A model generated the notes under the pieces. That model was not told the origin of the DNA, did no database searches, and was given only the letters and a program-made list of their open reading frames with translations. Shown piece by piece: positions 40,251 through 49,635 of a stretch of 64,000 nucleotides of DNA. The DNA comes from Desulfurispirillum indicum S5. GTDB taxonomy: Bacteria > Chrysiogenota > Chrysiogenetes > Chrysiogenales > Chrysiogenaceae. Positions within the stretch are counted from its first letter, which is position 1, and each line of letters opens with the position of its first letter. Where the stretch lies: contig NC_014836.1 in the NCBI RefSeq assembly GCF_000177635.2, positions 2,120,001 through 2,184,000 on the forward strand. The letters run 5' to 3'. The translations under genes and the position numbers were made by a program.

Positions 40251-40284
40251 GTTTTCCCCTTTACCCGTTCTCTTTCACGGGTTT

Positions 40285-41994
40285 CTATACGCCCATTCGA
40301 TTGACGATATTGTCAAGCAGGCGGTCAATGGTGGTAATAAAGCGTGATGATGCCTCAAAGGAGCGTTGAAATTTCAGCATATTGGTCAGTTCTTCGTTTT
40401 CATTGACGCCGGAGATACTTTCGCGTTTCACCTCGATCTGGAAGCGAATCAGCTGGGTGGTCTCGAGTGAGTCAATATTGATTCGCACGTCCATGCCGAT
40501 CTTGCTGACAAAATGATTATAGTTTTCGCCAATGGTCATGCCACCCATGACCTTGGCATTCCGTAACTCGGCAATCAGATTGGCATTGCGGTTGTCACCC
40601 GGCTCACCACTGAAGCTGGTGGCAAGGCGAGTCGTATCCTCTGCCACATAGCTGTTGACCCCGATGCTCTTGGCGTCGTGCCCCTTGAAGAAGGTGTTCA
40701 GCCCAATAGCTGTCAGCGCGTTGCTGGTGTCGTTGTACAGGACAAAGGTATTCCCGTTGTTACCACGGATTTCCAGCTGATTATCAGCATTAATGCTGGC
40801 ACTGAAGAGCCCGCCTTCCGCCACCCCGTCGGCCTGATCCAGCTTCATGGCAATCTGGCGCAGGGAGTCGCCCTCGTTGATGCGGATCTCAAAGGTCTGC
40901 AGTTCGCCCCCCGCAGGGTCAAAGACCTTGAGCTGAAAACTGCCATTCTGAATCTGAAAGGGCGTATTGTCATTGAGCGGAGTGCGACTGTTCTCAACGC
41001 TGTACTGGGAAGATACCGCACCGAAAGGCTTGGTCACCATGCCATTGGCGTGAACCTTGTTGACCTCCTCGATAATCGTACGCGAAAGATCATCAAGTTT
41101 TTCGATGTAGCCAGGAATTGTCTTATCGCGCATTTCCATATACGCGCCGATCTGACCATTATTGGAAAAGTTCGTTATCTTGCTGGTGTGGCCGGAGGTG
41201 CTTTCGAACAGCAGTTCGCTGCTGAACTCACCGGTACGCTTATTGATCAGTTTCGCAGCATAGTCACGATCCACAAGTGTCTTGCCGTCAAAGAAGACCG
41301 TCGCCTGCCCCTGGGGATCAATGTCCACTTTGATATCAATATATTCCGCCAGCTTGTTCAGGATCATATCCCGTTGATCCAGCAGATCATGGGCCGGATT
41401 ACCGTGAGCTGAAGTTTTGGCTATTTGTGTGTTGAGAGTTGCCAGCGACTGCAATTGCGAGTTGACATCGTTGACCATACTGTCAACCCGGCCAGTGTAC
41501 TGGGCCTGCAGGTCGTTGAGCTGCTGGTAGGTGCCCTGGATGGTGTTGATCAGAAAATTGGCTGACTCTATAACCGTGGAGCGTTTGGAGGCGGCTTCCT
41601 GGGAGGTGTCCGTGGGCGCATTGGCCAGGTCGTGCCATGAGTCCCAGAACTGGGTCAGAGAATATCCAAGTCCCATGCCTTCGGTCTCGTTGAAGAGCAT
41701 TTCAATTTCGTTATAGGCCATGTAGTTGGCTTCGTACTGCCCGCCCTTGGTGATAGCGGTCCGCAGGGACTGCTGCACATACTCATCGTGGACCCGCTGC
41801 ACCTGGTTGAGATTGACTCCCTGTCCGTACTGCAGATTTGCAATACGCAGTGGCTGGTTGGCCTGCAGCACAACTCTCTGTCGACTGAAGCCTTCGGTGT
41901 TCATATTACTGAGGTTGTGACCAACGGTCATCAGGGCGCTCTGGCTGGCGAGCACACCGGAAAGACCAACATTCAGGGACTGAAAGGTTCCCAT
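40285..41994 (-). CDS. flgK: Flagellar hook-associated protein FlgK (HAP1)
   Basis: A 569-residue structural protein of the hook-filament junction. The N-terminus 'LSGVLASQSALMTVGHNLSN' and 'NTEGFSRQRV' motif are typical of axial proteins, as is the C-terminus ending in 'FQRSFEASSRFITTIDRLLD'. The start at 41994 has AAGGAG seven bases upstream. The length is normal, unlike its giant partner FlgL 34 nt downstream. Confidence 0.95.
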   Translation of the reverse strand: MGTFQSLNVGLSGVLASQSALMTVGHNLSNMNTEGFSRQRVVLQANQPLRIANLQYGQGVNLNQVQRVHDEYVQQSLRTAITKGGQYEANYMAYNEIEMLFNETEGMGLGYSLTQFWDSWHDLANAPTDTSQEAASKRSTVIESANFLINTIQGTYQQLNDLQAQYTGRVDSMVNDVNSQLQSLATLNTQIAKTSAHGNPAHDLLDQRDMILNKLAEYIDIKVDIDPQGQATVFFDGKTLVDRDYAAKLINKRTGEFSSELLFESTSGHTSKITNFSNNGQIGAYMEMRDKTIPGYIEKLDDLSRTIIEEVNKVHANGMVTKPFGAVSSQYSVENSRTPLNDNTPFQIQNGSFQLKVFDPAGGELQTFEIRINEGDSLRQIAMKLDQADGVAEGGLFSASINADNQLEIRGNNGNTFVLYNDTSNALTAIGLNTFFKGHDAKSIGVNSYVAEDTTRLATSFSGEPGDNRNANLIAELRNAKVMGGMTIGENYNHFVSKIGMDVRINIDSLETTQLIRFQIEVKRESISGVNENEELTNMLKFQRSFEASSRFITTIDRLLDNIVNRMGV

Positions 41995-42059
41995 AACCAG
42001 CTCCTTATACACAAAACCGCAGGCTGTAATCCTTCACGCAAAGGATCAGCAGCCCACGG

Positions 42060-42542
42060 TCATACTTTTTGGCTCATGAAAAGTGATTGACGCTTCTGTG
42101 TCACTGCGCCATCGGACGCATACTGCTTCGACGATTTCAACTCGTTATCCACAAGGGAGAGAAAGTGTCCATTGACCTTCAAGGCACTGTGCAGAATCTG
42201 ACGATTCATGTACGTCTGACGGTCAACATCCTTGACCAGCTCGCTCAGGCGAACCAGCTCATCGGTGAAATCTCCACCCTCCGGCTCCATGTGGGCCGCT
42301 ATCGCCAGCAGCTTGCACTCCACATCGTGGGTTGAAGCGTAGTCCTTCATAAAGCTGTCAAGGGTATCCTCCAGCAGGCGGATTTTCAGCACCAGGGTCT
42401 CCATCAGGTTACTTACCCGATCAACGCCCTGCACATCCCCCTTGACAATATGCTCACGGTTTTCCTGCAGCATATCGCGCAATTGCGCATAATAGGTATA
42501 GAGCTCCGCCAGTGTAGCCGAGCCAGTCTTGTGCGTACTCAA
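42060..42542 (-). CDS. FlgN-like flagellar export chaperone
   Basis: A 160-residue helical protein in the position where FlgN, the export chaperone for FlgK and FlgL, is expected, between flgM and flgK. It is mostly amphipathic helix with 'LAELYTYYAQLRDMLQENRE' near the start. Sequence similarity to FlgN is weak, as is usual, so the call leans on gene order and helical character. The start is TTG with GGAGG six bases upstream. Confidence 0.75.
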   Translation of the reverse strand: MSTHKTGSATLAELYTYYAQLRDMLQENREHIVKGDVQGVDRVSNLMETLVLKIRLLEDTLDSFMKDYASTHDVECKLLAIAAHMEPEGGDFTDELVRLSELVKDVDRQTYMNRQILHSALKVNGHFLSLVDNELKSSKQYASDGAVTQKRQSLFMSQKV

Positions 42543-42576
42543 AGGTCACCTCCATATCGGTTATACCTTTTACCCG

Positions 42577-42879
42577 CTACTTTTTGCCAAGTACCTCTGC
42601 CAGTTTCGCCGCCAGCATATCGAGATTATAGCGATAGTCTCCACGTTGAATGGCTGCCTTCAGGGTCTCAACCCGCTCATCACGCACCTCTGGTGCATCT
42701 GAAGCGACTTTGGTTGCCTTGGCGACATCCATATACGTGCCGGAAAAGTGAATTTTATCGGCATTTCCCCCAGCGCCTTCCTTACCCTGAACTGCCTCGT
42801 CCCCACGGGATTTCCCCTGGGTGCGATTGTTTTTCAGGTAGGCGTCAATAGAAGAAGAGCCGTAGCCATTGACTTTCAT
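42577..42879 (-). CDS. flgM: Anti-sigma-28 factor FlgM
   Basis: A 100-residue inhibitor of the flagellar sigma factor FliA. The disordered, charged N-terminal half is followed by the sigma-binding C-terminal helices ('VETLKAAIQRGDYRYNLDMLAAKLAEVL'; core 'LKAAIQRGDYRYNLDMLAAK'). AAAGGAGG precedes the ATG. It is the first gene behind a sigma-28 promoter, giving the feedback loop seen in other flagellar systems. Confidence 0.9.
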   Translation of the reverse strand: MKVNGYGSSSIDAYLKNNRTQGKSRGDEAVQGKEGAGGNADKIHFSGTYMDVAKATKVASDAPEVRDERVETLKAAIQRGDYRYNLDMLAAKLAEVLGKK

Positions 42880-42915
42880 TGTGTGCCTCCTTTGTTGTAT
42901 TCCTGCCTGTCTCTC

Positions 42916-42942
42916 TTATCGGAAGCCAGATAAAAAACTTTA
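42916..42942 (-). promoter_or_regulatory. Sigma-28 (FliA) promoter of flgM-flgN-flgK-flgL
   Basis: TAAAGTTT (42935-42942) and TCCGATAA (42916-42923) on the minus strand with an 11-nt spacer, one mismatch from the classical TAAAGTTT-N11-GCCGATAA. Confidence 0.9.
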
Positions 42943-43080
42943 CCTGTTTTTTCAAAAAAATTCACTTCCGGAAAATCCGACAAACACAACACATCAAAAG
43001 CCAGCGGAATTCTTTTCCGGCTGACACACACAATTTGTTTTCAATGACCTGCCACCCAGGCGCGGGGTTCAGGGAAAACC

Positions 43081-43536
43081 TCAACGAGCGAGGTAGAAGT
43101 CCTCCAGCATCTTCTGGTTCACCTTCAGGGGCTGGGACGCCCCAAAGCGCTCAGGCGCGCCGGAGAGGCCAAAACTCAGCCGCGAGTCAAACTGACTCAC
43201 ATCCCCCAGGGAAGGCGCGTGTTTCAGGGGTTCACCCGTCAGCTGCTCGTACATCATTCCCGCAAGCCCCATTCCTCCAGTAGTGCTGGTACTGGCTGTC
43301 TTGGAGAATTCGGTGTCCAGAAACGAGGTGAAGATCTCCTCAGCGTTGGACTTTTCAATCAGTCCACCATCTGCTATGGTCTTCCTCATCGTCGTGAACA
43401 TGATGTTCACAAGCAGTGACTCAAAATGCTGAGCAGATCGCAGGATCTGTCCCCGCTCCTCGTCGGTCAGGTTCTCGTTTTTCTTGCTGTGGTGCGGCGA
43501 GACCACGGACATATCATTGACAGTAGCCGGTATCAT
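43081..43536 (-). CDS. flgJ: Flagellar rod-binding protein, FlgJ N-terminal type
   Basis: A 151-residue protein matching only the rod-binding half of FlgJ ('SAQHFESLLVNIMFTTMRKT', and 'MYEQLTGEPL' near residue 93). The muramidase domain of gammaproteobacterial FlgJ is absent, as in many other phyla where a separate hydrolase cuts the wall. GGAGGAG precedes the ATG. It is 200 nt upstream of flgM and reads in the same direction, but the sigma-28 promoter lies between them, so it can be expressed as a middle gene. Confidence 0.88.
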   Translation of the reverse strand: MIPATVNDMSVVSPHHSKKNENLTDEERGQILRSAQHFESLLVNIMFTTMRKTIADGGLIEKSNAEEIFTSFLDTEFSKTASTSTTGGMGLAGMMYEQLTGEPLKHAPSLGDVSQFDSRLSFGLSGAPERFGASQPLKVNQKMLEDFYLAR

Positions 43537-43595
43537 GGTATCAACTCCTCCGGTTGTCAGAACATGCCCCTCACAGGTGCAAAACAGAGGCCAAC

Positions 43596-43931
43596 ATGAA
43601 CAGGCAGCAGGTAATCCAGGACACCCTTAAAGCCATTGGTCAGAAAAACAAAGAGTTACAAAAAAAACGAGGCACCTATATCCGGGAAAAGTACCGCCAT
43701 GTCCCCCTGCTGCTGAAACTGCTCTCCGATAAAAAAAGCCTTGAGCGCCCGGAACTGGCTGAGCTGGCCAAACACCGCTATATCATCATATCCCACGGCC
43801 AGATCATCCCCAGCATGAAAGGCTACCGCCATCTCTACGCCTACCTGATGTACCTTGAGTCCACAGGCGCCTCTTCCGGCAGTGACTACGGTCGCCTCAT
43901 CTCAAGCCTCTTCGGCGTGGAACCAGGTTGA
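43596..43931 (+). CDS. Hypothetical protein, 111 residues
   Basis: I do not recognise this protein. It is basic and mostly helical with Lys/Arg/Glu-rich N-terminal residues and 'SHGQIIPSMKGYRHLYAYLMYLES' in the second half (core 'KGYRHLYAYLMYLES'). There is no signal peptide or membrane segment. The start is the ATG at 43596 with AGAGG upstream; a start at 43554 lacks a site. It is the only plus-strand gene among flagellar and glucan genes, and is divergent from flgJ with about 60 nt between the starts. Confidence 0.6.
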   Translation: MNRQQVIQDTLKAIGQKNKELQKKRGTYIREKYRHVPLLLKLLSDKKSLERPELAELAKHRYIIISHGQIIPSMKGYRHLYAYLMYLESTGASSGSDYGRLISSLFGVEPG

Positions 43932-44012
43932 ATCACCCTGCTTTCCGGAGCCCACCAGCAGAAATATTTTCAATCCATGGAAAGGTTTTCTGAGTCGCCC
44001 ATAAGAAGAATG

Positions 44013-44050
44013 AAAAAACCCGCCCCCGGATGAGATACCGAAGGCGGGTT
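44013..44050 (-). terminator. Terminator after the GH57 branching enzyme gene
   Basis: A stem AACCCGCC/GGCGGGTT (44017-44024 with 44043-44050), extended by CGG/CCG, followed on the minus strand by T residues. It also lies downstream of the convergent plus-strand gene. Confidence 0.88.
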
Positions 44051-44071
44051 ACAGGGTGGTCTGATCTCCAC

Positions 44072-45673
44072 TCAGGGACAATACAGGCGAAAATCCATAT
44101 CCTGGCTGAAAATCGAATTTTTGTACTCCAGCTCTTCCAGGGCATCCATTTCCACCTGCCCGCCCTCAAGCATGTCCGCCAGGCGACGAAAATTTTCAAT
44201 GTGCTCTACGGTACGCTTGGAAGCGTATTCGGCAGCAGTGCGGGTCGTCATCAGGAAAGCCCAGTCGCTGGCCTCTGCCAGCACCAGTTCACGGGCCATC
44301 TGATTGAGCAGACGGACCTGTGTCTGGTCAGAACTGTACTGGTACTTGTTGGCCAGTTCACTCAGGCGAATGCTGATATCATGCAGATACTTGTAAATCC
44401 AGTCGTTACTGTTATTGAGCCAGACTTCATTATAGCCCTTGTCGCCCCAAGTGGAGGCCGCCGGCTGCACCACCTGATGCTCAGGATACCTGTCCAGATA
44501 ACCTGACAGGGTAATCGGCGCGATGGCATCCTGGTCGTAGTGGGCTTTTTTCAGCAGGTAGTAGATGAAATCAATACCCTCGTACCACCAGTGACCGAAA
44601 AGCTCGGCGTCATAGGGACAGACCACCAGAGGTTCCTTGCGCAGCACATCGTGCAGGTAGTTCACCTGAGCCCCGCGATTGAAAAGGAAGTTGCCAGCGT
44701 GCTCAGCCACCGCCTCCATGGCTTCAACGCGCACATAGGGTTCTTTGTGGTCGCCTTCACCAGTGATGCGATAATACTTGAGCCCAACGAATATGCGCTG
44801 TCCGTCAGGGTTGATGTAAGGCTTGATATACTCGTAGGGCAGATCCCAGCCCACATCCCGGTAAAACTCGCGATAGCGGAAATCGCCGGGATATCCTTCC
44901 TTGCTGGACCACACCTGGCGGCTGGACTCCTGATCCCGTCCAAAGGCCGCAACGCCATTGGGCGTATACACGGGCGCGTAGTTTCCGTAAATACTGCGGG
45001 GCCGCGAAAACAGCACGCCATGGGTATCCATGAGAAAGTACTCGAGACCGTGCTCCTTCAGAACCTCTTCCAGGCCTTCGTAGTAGGCGCACTCCGGCAG
45101 CCAGATTCCCCTGGGGTGAACGCCGAAAATACGCTTGTGGGACTTGACCCCAAGGGCAATCTGAGCCTGAACGCTGCGCGGTGTCATGCGCAGATTCGGC
45201 AGAAAACCGTGGGTCGCCGCACAGGTTATGATCTCAATGGCACCCGTAGCCTGAAAGTGGCGGTAGCCATTGAGGATATTGCCCGCTAGATCGTGACGGT
45301 AGTAGTCGAGAATCGACTGAAAACGCTCACGGTAGAAGCGGACAACGTCCGACATTGCCGGGTCGTTAACCGTACGCAGACGCTCTTTTTCCAGCAGCTC
45401 GAGCATGAGCAGCATATGCTTTTCATAGCGACTGTTCAACAGCGGATCTTCCAGCATATTGGCAAGGGGTGGTGTCACTGAAAGGGTTATGGCCGTATGC
45501 ACCCCATCGCGTTCCAGCCTGGCAAGGGCCATCAGCAGGGGAATATAGGTTTCCGTCATGGCCTCATAGAGCCAGTTCTCTTCAAGAAACCGCTCATGTT
45601 CGGGATGTTTCACAAAGGGCAGATGGGAGTGCAGCACCAGTCCAAGGTAGCCACGGTGGTTATTGGTTGCCAT
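44072..45673 (-). CDS. GH57 family 1,4-alpha-glucan branching enzyme
   Basis: A 533-residue glycoside hydrolase of family 57, in the subgroup that makes alpha-1,6 branches in glycogen. Catalytic Glu194 is in 'GIWLPECAYYEG' and Asp355 in 'CPYDAELFGHWWYEG'; both motifs and the length fit the Thermus and Thermococcus branching enzymes. The C-terminal helical region (about 430-533) contains conserved Trp residues of the acceptor groove. It overlaps the DUF4912 gene by 14 nt and ends at a strong terminator, closing the glucan cluster. Confidence 0.9.
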   Translation of the reverse strand: MATNNHRGYLGLVLHSHLPFVKHPEHERFLEENWLYEAMTETYIPLLMALARLERDGVHTAITLSVTPPLANMLEDPLLNSRYEKHMLLMLELLEKERLRTVNDPAMSDVVRFYRERFQSILDYYRHDLAGNILNGYRHFQATGAIEIITCAATHGFLPNLRMTPRSVQAQIALGVKSHKRIFGVHPRGIWLPECAYYEGLEEVLKEHGLEYFLMDTHGVLFSRPRSIYGNYAPVYTPNGVAAFGRDQESSRQVWSSKEGYPGDFRYREFYRDVGWDLPYEYIKPYINPDGQRIFVGLKYYRITGEGDHKEPYVRVEAMEAVAEHAGNFLFNRGAQVNYLHDVLRKEPLVVCPYDAELFGHWWYEGIDFIYYLLKKAHYDQDAIAPITLSGYLDRYPEHQVVQPAASTWGDKGYNEVWLNNSNDWIYKYLHDISIRLSELANKYQYSSDQTQVRLLNQMARELVLAEASDWAFLMTTRTAAEYASKRTVEHIENFRRLADMLEGGQVEMDALEELEYKNSIFSQDMDFRLYCP

Positions 45674-46376
45674 GTTCGCTCCCGTCGTCTTCAGCCCGTG
45701 AACTGAAGTTCATTGATGAGCCGGGAAAGCGCCGGTGGATAGCAATGGAGCTGTCATGGTAAAAGCCAAGTTCTGCGCCAACACCCACAGAGGCGCCATC
45801 ACTGTCAACAATCTGTCGCGATCCGGTCTTACGGTTATAGAAGACCACCTGCTCCGCGTCATCGGAAAAGCCAACCGCCGGCATCTTGATGATATTGGAA
45901 CGCACGAGCTCAAGAAAATCGCCATTGGTGAACGTGACACCCACCACCGCGTAAAACTCACGTTCCGGCGCATTGAGGTTCAGATACCAGCGCCCGACGC
46001 GCTCCACCTCGCCAATCTGCACGTGCTCCTGCCGGGTATGGTTGTCCATGATTTTCAGGGTGAAACTGTAGGAGTCGCCATCGGGTAGAATATCCCGAGT
46101 CATTTCCCAGTAGACATAGGCCCACAGTGGGTCACGATAGAGCAGACAGGCACGGTTACGGCCAATCTCCATGGGGAGATATATATTGTTGTATTCCACC
46201 CGCAGGTGGCTGTCATCAGAGCGGTGAAGAAAAAACGATGAAACGCCAACGTCCAGGGAAAGCCGATAAATGGCCTCGGCCAGCTCGCGGTTTGACATAC
46301 GTGAACGCCCCGCGATGCTCAATCCCCTGGCTATCCTGATCAGATCCTCCCGCGGCAACTCCAGCAATTTATCCAC
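45660..46376 (-). CDS. DUF4912 domain protein
   Basis: A 238-residue soluble protein. The first 40 residues form a SAP/Rho-N-like helical motif ('LPREDLIRIARGLSIAGRSRMSN' core 'REDLIRIARGLSIAGRS'). The rest matches DUF4912, with 'LLYRDPLWAYVYWEM' near residue 79. The start is GTG with GGAGG upstream. DUF4912 genes often accompany GH57 enzymes, and here it overlaps the branching-enzyme gene. A carbohydrate-binding or regulatory role is plausible by context but not established. Confidence 0.75.
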   Translation of the reverse strand: MDKLLELPREDLIRIARGLSIAGRSRMSNRELAEAIYRLSLDVGVSSFFLHRSDDSHLRVEYNNIYLPMEIGRNRACLLYRDPLWAYVYWEMTRDILPDGDSYSFTLKIMDNHTRQEHVQIGEVERVGRWYLNLNAPEREFYAVVGVTFTNGDFLELVRSNIIKMPAVGFSDDAEQVVFYNRKTGSRQIVDSDGASVGVGAELGFYHDSSIAIHRRFPGSSMNFSSRAEDDGSEHGNQ

Positions 46377-46438
46377 ATCACCCTCCTCAGCTCTCGAGGT
46401 AAACCCGGTACAACAATCCGTGAAACAGAACCAACAGT

Positions 46439-47470
46439 TTATCCAATGCCATTGTCATCGATCTGGTCATCAAAACCCTGGGCAGGGCGGCTCCCAGCCA
46501 CCTTGACCACCTCCTCAGGAGTAACCGGATTCATATAGATTCCCGTCCCCTCCTGCAGCGCCGTCGCCGCAAACACCCGGGGCAGAATTTCCATGTGCCA
46601 GTGAAACCGGCTCCCCTCAGCAGGGACCGGACGATTGAACAGTATCATATGAAATGGCGGCTCAGCCAGTACTCTCTGCAACTTTTGCATAAGATCAGCT
46701 ATGATGCGGCTGAACAGCACCTGCTCCTCAGGACTCATGGACTCGAAAAAACCCTGATGCCGGCGGGGGTAGACATGCATTTCGAAGGGATGGCGCGAAG
46801 CATAGGGAGCCATGGCCACAAAGGACTCATTTTCCGCAAGGATGCGTTTGCGCGCCGAGGTTTCGTGGTGCACGATATCGCACGCCAGGCATCGCCCCTT
46901 GTGCTCCTGATGGCGGTGAAAGGCCCGCAGCTTCTGCTGCACCTCCGGCGGCACCAGTGGCAGCGCCAGAATCTGGCTGTGGGGATGGGAGAGGGCGGCA
47001 CCCGCCTGAACACCGAAATTGCGAAAAAAACTGACATACTGAAAGCGGCTGTCCTGGCGCAGATCCGTCAGACGGCGCGCTGTCATGGTAAAAATGTCGC
47101 ACCACTGCGCCTGGGTAAAGGCAAAGGGCGTGAGCCCGTGTTCTGGACTTTCGATGATGACCTCATGGGCACCGGCACCACCATTGATATCATAGATACC
47201 GTCGGGGAAAGCCTCTTCGCCACCTTCAACGGAAAAAAACGGCAGGCGATTGGGAATCACCCGCAGCTTCCAGTCTTTTTTCTCCCCGAACTGATCAATG
47301 GAAAACTGGCAGTAGCGCTCATTTCCAGGACAAAAAGGACAGGCCACGCTCTGCTCCCCGCCATCCGCACTGCCGTTACCAGGCCCTGAAAGCAGCGGCA
47401 GCCGGGCAAGACCAGGCTCGTAGACTACCGCAAAGCGTCCCATGGGATCCTGTCTGAGCTTGGTCGTCAT
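46439..47470 (-). CDS. galT: Galactose-1-phosphate uridylyltransferase (GalT) family
   Basis: A 343-residue HIT-fold nucleotidyltransferase. The active-site 'SHPHSQ' places the nucleophilic His at 164, and C44 and C47 in 'CPFCPGN' are zinc ligands. In a glucan cluster without galK or galE, the true substrates may be glucose-1-phosphate and a nucleotide sugar rather than galactose (inference). GGAGGG precedes the ATG, four bases after the glucanotransferase stop. Confidence 0.88.
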   Translation of the reverse strand: MTTKLRQDPMGRFAVVYEPGLARLPLLSGPGNGSADGGEQSVACPFCPGNERYCQFSIDQFGEKKDWKLRVIPNRLPFFSVEGGEEAFPDGIYDINGGAGAHEVIIESPEHGLTPFAFTQAQWCDIFTMTARRLTDLRQDSRFQYVSFFRNFGVQAGAALSHPHSQILALPLVPPEVQQKLRAFHRHQEHKGRCLACDIVHHETSARKRILAENESFVAMAPYASRHPFEMHVYPRRHQGFFESMSPEEQVLFSRIIADLMQKLQRVLAEPPFHMILFNRPVPAEGSRFHWHMEILPRVFAATALQEGTGIYMNPVTPEEVVKVAGSRPAQGFDDQIDDNGIG

Positions 47471-47474
47471 CGCT

Positions 47475-49568
47475 TCACCCTCCGAAGCTGAGCAGAAAGC
47501 TCATTTTCTGGCGCTCTCCGGCGCGCAGTGTCAGGGGACGGCACCATAAGAAGGAGGTGCCCTGGTAGGTGGCATCGTACCCGGCTTCCGACTGTGACAC
47601 CGTCATCACCGGAAAGCCCAACAGACGCTGGGCCGTGCAGGCATGCACCCTCAGGGGAGTGTGAAACAGCCCGTCCTCCAGGCAAAAATCCCGCACATCA
47701 TTAAAGGTAAAAGTATGGTCTTTCGGGAATCTATTTCCATGAATTTCTATATGGCTTTGCTCAACACCAGAAGGAATATGGAAGTTCAACTCACAGCCGT
47801 AGAACGTCTCAATATCACGATCCGATTCCACACACACATCCACCTGAACGCTCTGGCTGAGAAACTGGTAGCGTTTTTCAACAGTGATGCCCGCCAGTTT
47901 TTCCGCCCAGCGATAGAGGCCTCCAGAGCGCCGCAGCAGCACGTCACCACTATTCTGGTGAATTACGGCAAAAGGCTGGTTGGCAAAGTCCCCCTGCTCC
48001 TTCAGATCAGCTGCCACAAAGGATTCATCCGTGGGCAGTTCCGCCATGAAGTGGTCCACAAAGGAGTACTTCTGATGCCAGTCATAGTGCAGCGGCGGCA
48101 GCTCCATCTGTTCATCGGCAACCAGGTCATGGATGGAGGCGATACCATCGGCATCTTCCACCGTCTCCGGCACCTCACCGGCTGCCGGCTTGCCCAGCTT
48201 GTGGTGGTAGGCCTCATGGCGGCGGGTCAGGGTGTTGAGCACGTTCACCAGTGAACGCATGCAGCTCAGTTCGTAAAGCTGAGCGCCTTCGCGGCTGGAA
48301 AGAGACGCGAAGTATGCCTGGGTGCGTGCCAGCACCTCCGGGTAGCCATCACAGTTGAAGTCGCCCACGAAGACACCGGATCGCCCCGCCAGGCGCTCGC
48401 AGCGATTGAGCGCCTCATAGGCGTTGAATCGCAGGTTGGGCAGGTAGAGGCCGCCAAAGACCCCATGCCACATGACATCGTTGCACTGCCCCTGATAGAG
48501 CGCTTCGCGGGCCTCCAGCCCCAGGGGCAGGGATGCCAGACGCAGCATTTTCTTGTGAATATTATTGGACTCGGGATACTTCACCAGGAAGTTCTTCCAG
48601 ATACTCCCCTTGACGAAGGCCGTAGCCGTGGCCTCGTCCTCTTTTTTCACCCTGTGGTAAAACTCATCAAAGCGACTCGCCAGACGCGATGGCAATGTCC
48701 AGGCTCCCATCTCGTAATAGGAGCACACCGGCAGGTAGGCGATACCCCGTGGACGCTGATCAGACACATAGTCGGCAAAGCTTTCCAGCCGAACGCGAGG
48801 ATGGTCAAGAACAGTCTCGATGAACTCCTCCAGCCAGCGCCGCTCGCCGAAAACCCACTCATTGGTCTGGGGCCAGACACCAAACTTCTCGCCATCATCA
48901 AAGAAGGTCAGGGCCGATGAACCGTCCTCACGGGCGTGCTCCAGCAAGTGATCTATGGTCTGTCCGGGATTCTTGAAGGGAATGGTGTAGCGCAGTTTTT
49001 CACTGATGGGGAAAAGCTTGAGGCAGCGCCCCCCTTCCTCCGTCACATAGTGACCGTCCAGGGCACCCGGTTCAAAACCGGCGCTGATAAAATGATAGTC
49101 ATCGACAATGGCATACTCCACACCAGCCTGCACCACTGCTGGCACAATGGAACTATCCCAGATACGCTCCGTCAGCCACAGGCCCTTGGGCGTCTGGCCG
49201 AAATTGCTCTGGATATAGCTGCTGAGCATCTCTATCTGACCCACCTGATCCTTGTGGGGAATGGAGGCGAGAATCGGCTCAAAAAAGCCCCCGGTGAATA
49301 TCTCCACCTGCCCACGGGATGCCATCTCACCGATCAGGTCAAAGACCGCAGGTCGATTGGTCTGAATCCACTGCAGCAGCCAGCCGCTGTAGTGCAGGGC
49401 AAAGCGGAAATCGGGATAGCGCAGGCAGGTCTGCAGGAAGGGTTCATAGCTTTTGGTACAGGCATCTTCGAGAACCCAGGAAAAATTCTGGTAGGGCTGG
49501 TGGCAGTGAATGCCCATCAGGAGGCGTACGGGGGGAGCAGAAGAAAGGTGCGAAGCTGTTTGTTCCAT
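47475..49568 (-). CDS. GH57 4-alpha-glucanotransferase / amylase-type enzyme
   Basis: A 697-residue family 57 enzyme with the large beta-sandwich C-terminal part (DUF1925/1926 type) of Thermococcus litoralis 4-alpha-glucanotransferase. Catalytic Glu134 is in 'GLWLTERIWDSS', and the acid pair is in 'TFFDDGEKFGVWP' (224-225). It would transfer or trim alpha-1,4 glucan chains during glycogen turnover. The start at 49568 has AAGGG upstream; a frame to 49628 has no site. It begins 67 nt after the rqcH-like gene and heads the glucan genes. Confidence 0.88.
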   Translation of the reverse strand: MEQTASHLSSAPPVRLLMGIHCHQPYQNFSWVLEDACTKSYEPFLQTCLRYPDFRFALHYSGWLLQWIQTNRPAVFDLIGEMASRGQVEIFTGGFFEPILASIPHKDQVGQIEMLSSYIQSNFGQTPKGLWLTERIWDSSIVPAVVQAGVEYAIVDDYHFISAGFEPGALDGHYVTEEGGRCLKLFPISEKLRYTIPFKNPGQTIDHLLEHAREDGSSALTFFDDGEKFGVWPQTNEWVFGERRWLEEFIETVLDHPRVRLESFADYVSDQRPRGIAYLPVCSYYEMGAWTLPSRLASRFDEFYHRVKKEDEATATAFVKGSIWKNFLVKYPESNNIHKKMLRLASLPLGLEAREALYQGQCNDVMWHGVFGGLYLPNLRFNAYEALNRCERLAGRSGVFVGDFNCDGYPEVLARTQAYFASLSSREGAQLYELSCMRSLVNVLNTLTRRHEAYHHKLGKPAAGEVPETVEDADGIASIHDLVADEQMELPPLHYDWHQKYSFVDHFMAELPTDESFVAADLKEQGDFANQPFAVIHQNSGDVLLRRSGGLYRWAEKLAGITVEKRYQFLSQSVQVDVCVESDRDIETFYGCELNFHIPSGVEQSHIEIHGNRFPKDHTFTFNDVRDFCLEDGLFHTPLRVHACTAQRLLGFPVMTVSQSEAGYDATYQGTSFLWCRPLTLRAGERQKMSFLLSFGG

Positions 49569-49635
49569 ATAACGCCCTTCAGGTTGATGTGTTTCAATTG
49601 TATCGTGTTTTACCAGAATGATCACCAATCGACAA

